Assembly: GCF_001418685.1 (NCBI RefSeq)
Contig: NZ_LIVM01000004.1
Location: forward strand, 94,457-158,456
Source: Apibacter mensalis
Lineage (GTDB): Bacteria > Bacteroidota > Bacteroidia > Flavobacteriales > Weeksellaceae
Reading direction: 5' to 3'
DNA length: 64,000 bases
Position numbers and translations under genes: made by a program. Below are positions 28,478 to 36,511 of the stretch, piece after piece (within the stretch, counting starts at the first letter, position 1; each line of letters begins with the position of its first letter). Under the pieces are notes generated by a model. It searched no databases, was not told where the DNA came from, and was given only the letters and a program-made list of their open reading frames with translations.

Positions 28478-28489
28478 CACTCACAAAAT

Positions 28490-28563
28490 TCCTCCTTAGC
28501 TCAGTCGGTTAGAGCATCTGACTGTTAATCAGAGGGTCGCTGGTTCGAGCCCAGCAGGAGGAG
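28490..28563 (+). tRNA. tRNA-Asn (anticodon GTT)
   Basis: The cloverleaf folds as a 7-bp acceptor stem (TCCTCCT, 28490-28496, with AGGAGGA, 28556-28562), a D arm, an anticodon arm CTGACTGTTAATCAG with GTT, and a T arm GCTGG-TTCGAGC-CCAGC. The discriminator is G28563 and the CCA end is not encoded. Bases from 28518 onward are repeated at 40005, so this gene is the integration target of the following element. Confidence 0.96.
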
Positions 28564-28571
28564 CAAATGAA
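28518..28571. repeat. Left attachment repeat (att, 54 bp)
   Basis: Identical to 40005-40058. It runs from the anticodon arm of tRNA-Asn through the T arm and acceptor stem into CAAATGAA after the gene. The similarity continues weakly into the adjacent terminator. The identity break is at 28517 (T) versus 40004 (A) on the left and at 28572 (T) versus 40059 (A) on the right. Confidence 0.92.
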
Positions 28572-28575
28572 TGTC

Positions 28576-28608
28576 AAAGAGTTACAAATCTTTTGTAACT
28601 CTTTTTTT
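28576..28608 (+). terminator. tRNA-Asn terminator
   Basis: AAAGAGTTACAAA (28576-28588) pairs perfectly with TTTGTAACTCTTT (28592-28604) and is followed by T residues. A degenerate copy with one G-U pair is present after the right att repeat at 40063-40093. Confidence 0.88.
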
Positions 28609-28616
28609 ATACCCTG

Positions 28617-28635
28617 TGCACACAATTTGCACACA
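28617..28635. repeat. Candidate integrase arm-type site (left pair)
   Basis: TGCACACA at 28617-28624 and again at 28628-28635, an 11-bp (one helical turn) period. The same pair with the same spacing and orientation occurs near the right end at 39875-39893. Paired short repeats inside both att sites are how tyrosine-integrase arm sites look. Confidence 0.5.
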
Positions 28636-28748
28636 GATATTTTTTATTATATTCCTGTCCCATTTTTTAATTTCCTCCAATTAAACTTTTCTGCAATATA
28701 AAATCCATTTTCACTCACAAGAGGGTTCGGGTTTTATCCCGAACAGGT

Positions 28749-28798
28749 AGGTAGCCATGTAATAGGAAATGATAATGACCGGTACATGGCGGCGGTTG
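28749..28798. repeat. Subterminal inverted repeat, left arm
   Basis: The segment contains GGTAGCCATGTA and ATAATGACCGGTACATG. The reverse complement of 38483-38526 matches it with a few mismatches and small gaps. The two arms point inward from both ends of the island. Confidence 0.55.
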
Positions 28799-29178
28799 AC
28801 TGATTCCGATTTTAAAACGGTGAGACAAACTATACCCTGTCGTTTTGAGTAACACATTTAAAAACATATTTTTTTAATTCATAAAAAAGCAAATCAATCC
28901 ATAAACAAACAGCATAAAAACCATCAAGTTCATTCCATAAAAATGAACCTTTATATCTCAACCCTAAAATAAACAACCAACATAAAAAACATCAGATATA
29001 AGTAAAAAGCGGCATATAAAAAACACCAAATATTAATCCTGAAACAAGATACGATAAAAATCACCTTATTCTTTTTAAGCATAAAATAACCCTTATTTAC
29101 AACTATTTTAAAAAAATGACGTATATTGCGAACTTGTGAAGTTAAATCAATCGAATACTAATTCTATAAATTTTACTT

Positions 29179-29571
29179 ATGTCATCGTTCCTTGCAAAAT
29201 TAGAAATTGACGGAGAAACCTATACCGTCTTAAAATGCAACTACAATTTTAAAAAGCCAACCGATTCCACCACTAAGCCCTCGGGCGAGGTAAGCGGTGG
29301 AAAGATTAAATTAACCCTTGAAAGTCGTGGTAATGTCAGTTTTTTAGAGTGGATTATGGCACCCGATAAAGAAAAAGACGGCACAATTACCTTTTTCAGA
29401 CGTGATGCTATCAGTAAATTACTTGAAATACAGTTAAAAAAAGCCTATTGCATTAAATTTAAAGAAAAATTTAATGCCGTTGACAATCAGCCGATGCAAA
29501 TCACCCTGACGCTCGTTGCCCGCTCTTTAAAGTTCAATCATCTGGAATACCAAAACGATTGGACCATGTAA
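29179..29571 (+). CDS. tssD: T6SS tube protein Hcp (TssD), island copy
   Basis: A 130-residue Bacteroidetes-type Hcp that polymerises into the T6SS inner tube and can carry effectors in its lumen. It shares the layout MSSFLAKLE, GGKIKLTLES, FFRRDAISKL and NQPMQITLTLVARSL with the chromosomal copies at 40486 and 40967. By eye it is closer to 40967. No N-terminal signal and no extra domain. It is 54 bp before vgrG and is probably the first gene of the island transcript. Its codon use is more GC-rich than that of the 40967 paralogue. Confidence 0.9.
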   Translation: MSSFLAKLEIDGETYTVLKCNYNFKKPTDSTTKPSGEVSGGKIKLTLESRGNVSFLEWIMAPDKEKDGTITFFRRDAISKLLEIQLKKAYCIKFKEKFNAVDNQPMQITLTLVARSLKFNHLEYQNDWTM

Positions 29572-29625
29572 ATCGGCAAACCCAACATAAAATTTAATCA
29601 TTTTTTATTATAAAACCTTTTATTT

Positions 29626-31569
29626 ATGAGTACCTACCACCGCAGCGGGTATGGCGAATCAACTTCTACCTTTGCCTTAGTCACTATCAATGGGCAGGAA
29701 ATAGCCAAAAAACACGCCATTACCATTCATATCCGCCAGTCCCTGCTGCAACATACCACCTTTGAACTATGTTGCCCCAGTGAAGCTTTTAGCGATAAAA
29801 TTACCTACCCCTTAAAAAATTCCATTAAACTTTTGGGTACGGATATTACCGTGCAATTCCGAAAGCAAGGCGGCGATGAGAGCCTTTTTACCGGTTTTGT
29901 TACCCATGTGAGTTACAAAAAAAATAACAAATACCCCTTTGTCGTTATTAGTGGTAAATCGTACAGTGCCTTGCTCGACAGTCAGAAAACCTGCCGCACC
30001 TTCCACAATAAAACCCTGCAAGATATTCTACAAGCCACATTCAGTGAATATACCGGCTCTAAGATAGACTTTATCTGCCAGCCCAATAAAAAAGAGATTA
30101 TCCCCTACACCGTTAGCTATAACGAAACCGCCTATGAATTTATTCAGAGGCTTGCCCGGCGATTTGGGGAATTTCTATTCTGGAATGGTTCCCAGCTTAT
30201 TTTTGGTAGCGGAAATCAAAAAAAAGTCGAATTAAAAGAAGGAAGGGATTATTTGGAGTATTGTATTGATGTTGGCGTCGCTCCTCAGCATCTAACCTAT
30301 GAAAATTACAACCCCCAGGTTGCCAAAGTGCAATCCGAGCAAAGTAAACCCGCCGGAACTCATGTCAATCTGTTTCAGGAAAAAGCGGTGGATAAAGCCC
30401 ATAAAATTTATACCCGATTACCCACAGCGGTCTATTACGATACTCTGTCCGAAGAATACAGTACCATGCAGGCACAAAAACTGGCGGCGCATCAAAAAGC
30501 ACTGGAAAATCTAGTCGTTATCACCGCCCAGACTACTCACGCAAAATTACGATTAGGCGACATCGCCAAAATGTTGGCTCACATCCCTGAATTTGAACGG
30601 CAAAAGGCAGCAGGTACGCCCATAGAAAGTTATTTAATTACCCAGATAGAGCACACTTATACCGCTAAAGGCTACACCAACCAGTTTACCGCCATACCCA
30701 GAGAGCAGGAAATTGCCCCTTACTGGGACATGCAGGCTTATCCCAAAGCTGAAGACCAGAGTGCGGTGGTCATGGATAATAACGACCCACTCAAACAAAA
30801 TCGGATTAAAGTGCAGTTTTACTGGCAAAAGCTTACCAACGAAACCACCCCATGGATACGCATGATACAAGGACATGGTGGTAATGAACAAGGCTTTCAT
30901 ATCATTCCCGAAATAGGGCACGAAGTACAAATCGCCTTTAGGGGTAACAACGCCGAAGTCCCTCTGGTTACCGGTTCACTTTATAATGGAAAGCAGATGA
31001 GTGGTGAGCATACCGCAAAAAACAACTTCAAAGTGTTTAAAACCCGCTCCGGCAATACTATTAAGCTGGATGATACCGAAGATAAAGAAAAAATAAAGGT
31101 ATTTGATAAAGAAAACAATCTGTTTGAGATAGATACCGCTGCCAACACCATTAACGTATTGGCTAATTCAACTATAAATTTAGTTGCCACCGATATTAAC
31201 ATTATGGCAAAACGAGCCGTAAACATTACTGCCGGAGCAACCATTAGTGGCGAATCCGGCGTTAATACTACATTATTTTCTGCCGGTACCTCCGTATTAT
31301 CTTCTGCCAAAGACACCCAATTTATTGCTGGTAAATCCCTTTCCGCAAAAGGTGGGAAAAATCTTGATCTGTTTTCTGGAACCAGTTCCTCTATGAAACT
31401 TAACGCACAAGGCAATGCCCATATACAGGCAAAGAAAAAGGTGCAAATGGTGTCGGATAACAATATAGAAATCAATGGTAAGAAAAAAGCCATGATGACG
31501 AGTAAACAAGCTTTTGTAGAAGGAAAAAGTAAAGCCGTGATCAAAGGTTCAAAAATTAAAGAAAACTAA
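29626..31569 (+). CDS. vgrG: T6SS spike protein VgrG (TssI)
   Basis: A 647-residue spike protein with the gp27-like N-terminal part (about 10-370, with YNETAYEFIQRLARRFGEFLFW). An OB-fold gp5-like part follows (about 375-460, DPLKQNRIKVQFYWQ, HGGNEQGFHIIPEIGHEVQIAF). The C-terminal beta-helix needle is rich in repeated short strands (KDTQFIAGKSLSAKGGKNLDL). No effector domain is fused at the C-terminus, so cargo must be loaded by the next gene. Codons are notably GC-rich compared with flanking genes. It lies between hcp and the PAAR-like gene (13 bp gap). Confidence 0.93.
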   Translation: MSTYHRSGYGESTSTFALVTINGQEIAKKHAITIHIRQSLLQHTTFELCCPSEAFSDKITYPLKNSIKLLGTDITVQFRKQGGDESLFTGFVTHVSYKKNNKYPFVVISGKSYSALLDSQKTCRTFHNKTLQDILQATFSEYTGSKIDFICQPNKKEIIPYTVSYNETAYEFIQRLARRFGEFLFWNGSQLIFGSGNQKKVELKEGRDYLEYCIDVGVAPQHLTYENYNPQVAKVQSEQSKPAGTHVNLFQEKAVDKAHKIYTRLPTAVYYDTLSEEYSTMQAQKLAAHQKALENLVVITAQTTHAKLRLGDIAKMLAHIPEFERQKAAGTPIESYLITQIEHTYTAKGYTNQFTAIPREQEIAPYWDMQAYPKAEDQSAVVMDNNDPLKQNRIKVQFYWQKLTNETTPWIRMIQGHGGNEQGFHIIPEIGHEVQIAFRGNNAEVPLVTGSLYNGKQMSGEHTAKNNFKVFKTRSGNTIKLDDTEDKEKIKVFDKENNLFEIDTAANTINVLANSTINLVATDINIMAKRAVNITAGATISGESGVNTTLFSAGTSVLSSAKDTQFIAGKSLSAKGGKNLDLFSGTSSSMKLNAQGNAHIQAKKKVQMVSDNNIEINGKKKAMMTSKQAFVEGKSKAVIKGSKIKEN

Positions 31570-31582
31570 AACACTAATAATT

Positions 31583-31942
31583 ATGGGAAAAAATAACGAA
31601 TTTGTAATAGACGGTGCGACCATAAAATGTAGTATGGGCGACAAATCAGCCTCATTAAAAGTCACCTCCAATTTTAGCGTGTACATAAAAAATAAACGCG
31701 TTGCAACCGCATTAGACTGCACCAACGTTAATATGATGCCGCCACTGGTTACCTTTGGCACTTGCAAACCCTACAAAGCCGTACCCCCTCCGGGTTGTTT
31801 ATGCACCTTTATCCCGACCGGACCGTGGAGGGGCACCTACGCCAAAAAAACCATTGGCGGCAAAAAAGTATTGATTGGCAGCTCATACCTTATCTGCCCC
31901 AGAGCAGCCGGAAAAATAAGTATAACCAAAACAGGGCAGTAA
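31583..31942 (+). CDS. PAAR-like DUF4280 spike-tip protein
   Basis: A 119-residue DUF4280 protein, a PAAR-like tip that caps VgrG and often links to the effector. Cysteine residues and the motifs GATIKCSMGDKSASLKV, FGTCKPYKAVPPPGCLCTFIPTGPW and SSYLICPRAAGKISI are present. It ends 2 bp before the effector start, so effector and tip are likely translated together. Confidence 0.85.
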   Translation: MGKNNEFVIDGATIKCSMGDKSASLKVTSNFSVYIKNKRVATALDCTNVNMMPPLVTFGTCKPYKAVPPPGCLCTFIPTGPWRGTYAKKTIGGKKVLIGSSYLICPRAAGKISITKTGQ

Positions 31943-31944
31943 AA

Positions 31945-32922
31945 ATGGGCATTAGTAATAATGAAAAAGAGCCGTTAAAATGTCCAAAATGCCAAAAAAA
32001 ATTGGATGAGGAACATGCTAAGTTAAAAAAAGTAGGAATATATGTAGGAAATGGAGGAGATTTAGGATGGCACATCATAAAAAAAGTTTATAATAAAGAG
32101 CATTTTTATGAACATCCTTTTTTCTATCTTTCAGGTTTAGAATCTGAAAAAGAAGATATAGTAATAAATGCAATAGCTGCGGCTAAAACGAAATTTAATA
32201 CGAGACGTTGTGGCATAGAAGCACATCATTTAATTTGTTCAGCCCATTTTAAAGACAGAAGAATTCAAAAATATATCTATTTATTAGGATATAATGTTAA
32301 TCATTATAAAAATGGTGTATTATTACCAACATTAATGAAAGTTGCTTGCTCTTTTAAAGTACCTTTACATAAGGGAGGGCATGATGTAGCGTTCGTTTTA
32401 AATACTGAAGGTAAAGAAGATATTGTTGTTTCTGTAGTAGATAAAGCACAAGAATTAAAAGATGCCAATTATGCAGAAAGCACAAAAAAAATGTTATTTA
32501 AAGTAATTAGGGATATTAAAAGAAAAAACTTATGTAATATAGAGACCTTACGTAAAGAAGCTAAACGTTTTATTAATGATATGGATAAAGCAAGTCAAAA
32601 AGTTTATAGACTTATAAGGACTTTTCAATGGACGCTTACTTCTGATGGCTTTGATTACCAAAAAGGTAGATTCGGTTGTCTGGATTCTAATAAATTGCCG
32701 GAAAAAAGAAAAAAGTTAAATTCTAAATTTAACTTTAATCTAGATATGAGTAAAAATGTGCAAGAAATACAGGGCGATTTTTATAATAATAAAGAAAAAT
32801 TAAGAGAAGTTTACGGGGCATATACTTGTAAACATAAAAAATACAAAAATCCTTTAGCAAAAACTAAACCTTTTATTGAAAGAGGTGGGGTTTTTATTAA
32901 TCCATTAGAAAAAGTTGAATAA
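31945..32922 (+). CDS. Putative T6SS AHH-type nuclease effector
   Basis: A 325-residue protein with a CPKC knuckle (C13, C16) and a probable AHH nuclease core. The core has EAHHLICSAHFKD (H94, H95) and GYNVNHYKNGVLLPT (N123, LPT 127-129). VPLHKGGHD carries His 142 and His 146. AHH (HNH/ENDO VII superfamily) enzymes cut DNA or RNA, and this arrangement, with the gene behind vgrG and a PAAR-like gene, is typical of an antibacterial T6SS effector. ATG 31945 is 2 bp after the PAAR stop. A frame open further upstream overlaps the PAAR gene and is not used. The gene is AT-rich, unlike vgrG. Confidence 0.72.
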   Translation: MGISNNEKEPLKCPKCQKKLDEEHAKLKKVGIYVGNGGDLGWHIIKKVYNKEHFYEHPFFYLSGLESEKEDIVINAIAAAKTKFNTRRCGIEAHHLICSAHFKDRRIQKYIYLLGYNVNHYKNGVLLPTLMKVACSFKVPLHKGGHDVAFVLNTEGKEDIVVSVVDKAQELKDANYAESTKKMLFKVIRDIKRKNLCNIETLRKEAKRFINDMDKASQKVYRLIRTFQWTLTSDGFDYQKGRFGCLDSNKLPEKRKKLNSKFNFNLDMSKNVQEIQGDFYNNKEKLREVYGAYTCKHKKYKNPLAKTKPFIERGGVFINPLEKVE

Positions 32923-32945
32923 AAACATTATAAAGATTAACAAAA

Positions 32946-33527
32946 ATGACAAATGAATTTGATTATTATGTATTAGAACGAGATTCTAGTAACACTTATC
33001 CTCTAATTATGTGTGATGAAGATTCTGAACATACGGAAGAATATCTATATGATTATGAAGATGAAAAAATACCAGAACCAGAGGTAATGGAATTTACTTT
33101 TAGTGAGCCTTATTTTAGCAAACCAGTAATTGGTGATTATTTTTCTCAACCTGATTCGGTTATTTCAGAAAAAATAAAAGAAGTATTAGCTCCAATGAAT
33201 ATATTGGGTATACAATTAATACCTGCAACAGTTACTAGTAACAAAGGAGATATTTATGAAGATTATTACTATGTCCATATTTATAATAATATAGAAGCAA
33301 TGGATAAAGAAAATTCTAAATATGATAAAGGAGAAAGATCTTATTTCATTGATAAATTTAAACTTGATGAAAATCATCTAAAGGACATTCCATTAAAGGA
33401 AAGGTTAATTTTTAAATTGGCTGAGGATTTAACTATGATGCTATATCATAAATCAGTAGTTGACGCCATAATGGCTGTAAACCCTACTGGATTAAAATTT
33501 ACTAAAGTTGAAAATTGGCATATTTAA
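32946..33527 (+). CDS. Probable Imm11 immunity protein for the AHH effector
   Basis: A 193-residue acidic protein directly 23 bp behind the effector, the position of an immunity gene. Its C-terminal part (IPLKERLIFKLAEDLTMML, AVNPTGLKFTKVENW) resembles the Imm11 (DUF1629) family of immunity proteins, which protect against diverse toxins. The N-terminal half is rich in Asp and Glu (DEDSEHTEEYLYDYEDEK), which suggests binding to a basic nuclease surface. It shares the AT-rich base use of the effector, unlike the next gene. Family match is by eye only. Confidence 0.6.
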   Translation: MTNEFDYYVLERDSSNTYPLIMCDEDSEHTEEYLYDYEDEKIPEPEVMEFTFSEPYFSKPVIGDYFSQPDSVISEKIKEVLAPMNILGIQLIPATVTSNKGDIYEDYYYVHIYNNIEAMDKENSKYDKGERSYFIDKFKLDENHLKDIPLKERLIFKLAEDLTMMLYHKSVVDAIMAVNPTGLKFTKVENWHI

Positions 33528-33552
33528 AATGCTAGTATTTAAACCGTAAGCC

Positions 33553-34107
33553 ATGACAATATACGAACTCAGTATAGACGGCGATAATGCTACAAGTTTA
33601 GACTTTCCCATACAAGATGAGCAGGAACAATTCCTGCTCCTTGCCGAAGAAAAAATCACCAACAACCTATCGGTAAAAGCACAGTGGCAAGAATTTTTAG
33701 TATTAAAAAAAGAGCCTAAAATAGATATGGATTTTAATGATATAAATGATATTGGCGTTTATATCATTAGCCCACGCGCCTATGAGCTACTCCACCCTTT
33801 ATTCGATGATTCGGTCGAAGTATTACCTTTAAAAAGTGATGATGGTACTTATTTTCTGCTCAACATCATTCAAACCACCGATTGTCTGGATAAAGAAAAC
33901 TCAGTATATACAGCCTTGCCCGGCGGGCAAATTTTGGAATATGAAAATCTTAGCATAGATCCGCAAAAAATCACTTGCCCTTTGTTCCGTATACCAGAGT
34001 TGCCTTATACGGTACTCATAACCGACCAAATACAGGACATATTTTATTCGCATCAATTAAAAGGACTACATTTTACCGAGAATGAATTTGTAACCAGCGA
34101 TTTTTAA
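33553..34107 (+). CDS. Second Imm11-like protein, probably orphan immunity
   Basis: A 184-residue acidic protein similar in plan to the preceding one: a central DIGVYIISPRAYELLHPLF, an IIQTTDCLDKENSVY segment parallel to NNIEAMDKENSKY in the neighbour, and the end FRIPELPYTVLITDQIQDIF, LKGLHFTENEF. The gene is more GC-rich than the effector and the first immunity gene. I read it as the immunity gene of an earlier effector that was replaced by the AT-rich cassette, which is inference. Confidence 0.55.
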   Translation: MTIYELSIDGDNATSLDFPIQDEQEQFLLLAEEKITNNLSVKAQWQEFLVLKKEPKIDMDFNDINDIGVYIISPRAYELLHPLFDDSVEVLPLKSDDGTYFLLNIIQTTDCLDKENSVYTALPGGQILEYENLSIDPQKITCPLFRIPELPYTVLITDQIQDIFYSHQLKGLHFTENEFVTSDF

Positions 34108-34117
34108 TTTATAAAAA

Positions 34118-34939
34118 ATGAGCCAAGAATCCCCACTATTTAATGCATTAGCGCTTACTATAAAACAAGTTACTCCTACCCTGGAAAAAGACGAGAAAAT
34201 CTATGCTCATCAAATTATTGCCGTATCTGATGCAGGCAGGCGGTTTACCCTTAAAGAGCGTCGGGGTTTACCTATGCAGAAATACGTAGGTCAAAAATTA
34301 CAGTGCATTATTGAAATACTCGATGCCCAATTCTTTTTTCCGGCCAATAAAAAAGAGATAGATGCCTTACCTGCAACCACCTTGAAAGGTATCTACCAAT
34401 GGAAAGAAACAGGTTATAAATTTATTCCCGAACTTATAAGAATGGTCGAGGGGGCGTTGGATGACGAAGATCACGACTATGATGAGGACGAATATGAAGA
34501 AAAAGCACCGGAATACTTTGCGAACTGGGGCGAATTTGGTTTAGGGCTGGATATATACCAAACAAAACCGATGATAAAAATGGGGAATGGTGTTTGTCTG
34601 CTAAACGAATACTGCCAAGAAGAGCTAATAGACGAATGGGAATATGGACAAGAATTATATTTTATTCCCAAAACCTTGTTACTTCGTGGTATTCATACCG
34701 GAAAACTTAAATACAACCCAATAAAAACCAGTAGTAACCTTAAAGAATTGGGTAAGCCACAAGATCCCAATGTTTATAAAATTCATAAAGGGAAAAAACA
34801 TACTGAAGCAGAATGGAAAATCAAAGAACAAGAATTATGGGAGGAGTATGCCAAAAAAAATAATATCCGCCCTAATAATCCAGACGATAAAAAAGACAAC
34901 CATCCATCCACACCGCCAAGTCGGTTTTTGTTAGATTAA
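34118..34939 (+). CDS. Hypothetical protein of the effector region
   Basis: A 273-residue protein that I do not recognise. It has no signal peptide or membrane segment. A strongly acidic stretch (DDEDHDYDEDEYEEK, about residues 125-140) lies in the middle. YGQELYFIPKTLLLRGIHTGKLKYNPIKTSS follows in the second half, with a Lys/Asp-rich C-terminal tail (about 220-273). It starts 10 bp after the second immunity gene and shares its GC-richer codon use. An effector adaptor or further immunity protein is possible, but there is no direct evidence. Confidence 0.65.
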   Translation: MSQESPLFNALALTIKQVTPTLEKDEKIYAHQIIAVSDAGRRFTLKERRGLPMQKYVGQKLQCIIEILDAQFFFPANKKEIDALPATTLKGIYQWKETGYKFIPELIRMVEGALDDEDHDYDEDEYEEKAPEYFANWGEFGLGLDIYQTKPMIKMGNGVCLLNEYCQEELIDEWEYGQELYFIPKTLLLRGIHTGKLKYNPIKTSSNLKELGKPQDPNVYKIHKGKKHTEAEWKIKEQELWEEYAKKNNIRPNNPDDKKDNHPSTPPSRFLLD

Positions 34940-34973
34940 AAATCATACTGAAATTCGTATCATTATATTATTT

Positions 34974-35147
34974 ATGTTGTTACTAATGATTACCTCTTGT
35001 AACGATAATAGAAAACCACAGATAACCCATTTTCCTTACCGTATTGGTGAGAACCTGTTCACGACAAACAGCACCTATTACTTAATGAATGGTCAAGATG
35101 CCCTTACTAAGTTGCTTAATATCAATACAGGTATGATAGTAAAATAA
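34974..35147 (+). CDS. Small lipoprotein-like gene or remnant
   Basis: 57 codons. The segment MLLLMITSCNDN looks like a lipobox (ITSC). The frame stays open upstream (reading IRIIILF), but no upstream ATG is present and nine residues is short for a signal peptide. It may be a truncated lipoprotein gene or start at a non-ATG codon. Position within the effector region suggests a possible periplasmic partner, but this is weak. Confidence 0.35.
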   Translation: MLLLMITSCNDNRKPQITHFPYRIGENLFTTNSTYYLMNGQDALTKLLNINTGMIVK

Positions 35148-35175
35148 TAAATGTTAAATTAAAAACCATAACCTT

Positions 35176-35901
35176 ATGCAACAAAATCACAAATATCCTT
35201 ATCAAAATATGAACCTAACGGATATGGAGGGAGAAATCTGGAAGGATATTCCCGATTTTGAAGGGTATTACCAAATATCCAATTTAGGGCGGGTTAAATC
35301 CTTAGCCCGTGAGCTAAATTTTTATCGGGAAGGCACAAAGCGTGTACGCCGATTTGTAAAAACAGATAAGATTATTAAACAATACACGCCCAAAAATCAT
35401 ATTAACAGATTCACAGGTAAACCTTCTTATCATTTAACTTGTAGTATTAAAACTGAACTTGTTACACATAGAGGAAGTGTCGCGCGGCTGGTCTATCGCA
35501 CTTTTGTAAAAGATGTTAATAAATTCAAAGAAAGGGTGGTTGTAGCGCACCGGGACGAAGACCCCTTTAATAATGAAGTCAGCAACCTGTACATTCAAAC
35601 ATTTAAAGAACTCAATATCCGAAACATCAAAGCCGGACGCCTTACTCCGCCCAAAATAAATGAACTCCCCAAAGAAACCTACGCAAAAATATATAAAGGC
35701 AGGCTGATACCCATTGCCCAATACATTTTAACGGGTGAACTTATTGCCACTTATCCCAGCATAACCCATGCAGCTAAAAAATACGGTATATCCTCTGGTA
35801 ATTTAAACAACGCGCTTAATCGCCCCAACCGTACCTGCAAAGGATTTATCTGGAAAAAACTCCCTACAGACGGAACAGAAAATGAAATGCTATCGGATTG
35901 A
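35176..35901 (+). CDS. NUMOD4/HNH endonuclease-like protein
   Basis: A 241-residue protein of the homing-endonuclease type. An N-terminal NUMOD4 motif (EIWKDIPDFEGYYQISNLGRVKSL, about 21-44) comes first. The HNH region follows (VAHRDEDPFNNEVSNL, about 122-137). A C-terminal NUMOD1-like DNA-binding motif ends the protein (GELIATYPSITHAAKKYGIS). It is the last intact gene before the integrase remnants. It could be a selfish endonuclease. It is not tied to the T6SS by any direct signal. Confidence 0.8.
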   Translation: MQQNHKYPYQNMNLTDMEGEIWKDIPDFEGYYQISNLGRVKSLARELNFYREGTKRVRRFVKTDKIIKQYTPKNHINRFTGKPSYHLTCSIKTELVTHRGSVARLVYRTFVKDVNKFKERVVVAHRDEDPFNNEVSNLYIQTFKELNIRNIKAGRLTPPKINELPKETYAKIYKGRLIPIAQYILTGELIATYPSITHAAKKYGISSGNLNNALNRPNRTCKGFIWKKLPTDGTENEMLSD

Positions 35902-35941
35902 TAGAAACCCAGCCAACTTATAAAAGCTGAATGGGTTATGT

Positions 35942-36212
35942 TTACTTATTGAGTTTATCGAGCAATTCTAATTCATCTTGAGGCACCGGCACCTTAATAA
36001 GCGCAAAAAGATTATTATAAATCTAGAGGGTCATGACAAAGCGTTAGCTTCTTACATTTGCTTTCTGCAAGTAAAGCAGTTTGTGCAATGTTACGAATTG
36101 AGGTTAATGTATAGCCTAAATTTTCATAATTAGGAATCGTTACTAAAGCATGTAAAAAAGTCAGGAAGTTTTTAGGGTTAATTTTTTCATTTGAAAAATC
36201 TGAGTTTTTCAT
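35942..36212 (-). pseudogene. Small unknown gene with a frameshift
   Basis: An open frame from ATG 36212 gives about 65 residues (NPKNFLTFLHALVTIP..., LLAESKCKKLTLC) and stops at 36015. A +1 frame continues as NNLFALIKVPVPQDELELLDKLNK to 35942, which looks like the natural continuation. So this is probably a frameshifted gene of about 90 residues. I cannot assign a family. Confidence 0.35.
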
Positions 36213-36440
36213 ATTATTTGGGTCTAGGAAGAATAAAACTACCTAGCTTAGGTGTCCTATGCCCAAAGACATTGCAGGTGTTTCCACTTCTGCCACCGTA
36301 CTATGTAGCTAAAATTTTAAAGTCATATTTGGGTTAGGAATGGTATATGTAAGAAAGAAAATGATATTTTTATCAACATTGTCCTTTAAAGATATGGATC
36401 CATATCTTTTAAGAATCGACTTTTTCCTTCCTTAGAGCCA

Positions 36441-36483
36441 ATCCTGCACAGGTATGAAACTTGTTTTCTTACCTGTGCAGGAT
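36441..36483. repeat. Perfect 14-bp inverted repeat (hairpin)
   Basis: ATCCTGCACAGGTA (36441-36454) and TACCTGTGCAGGAT (36470-36483) are exact complements with a 15-nt loop. It is 28 bp beyond the C-terminal end of the P4-type integrase remnant. No T-run follows on either side, so a terminator is not favoured. The CCTGCACAGG core recurs near 38529. Confidence 0.6.
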
Positions 36484-36511
36484 TCAACAACGAAGCGTAG
36501 CGAGGCGTTAG

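Larger units (their letters stand above)
28564..29178. other. Left non-coding end of the island
   Basis: No gene is seen in these 615 bp. The stretch holds the tRNA terminator, two TGCACACA repeats (28617-28635), an imperfect inverted-repeat arm (28749-28798) shared with 38483-38526, and then AT-rich sequence leading to hcp. Confidence 0.6.

Noticed and set aside
29626..31569. Effector domain fused to the C-terminus of VgrG
   Set aside because: The VgrG tail is only short beta-strand repeats ending KAVIKGSKIKEN, so no extra domain is present.
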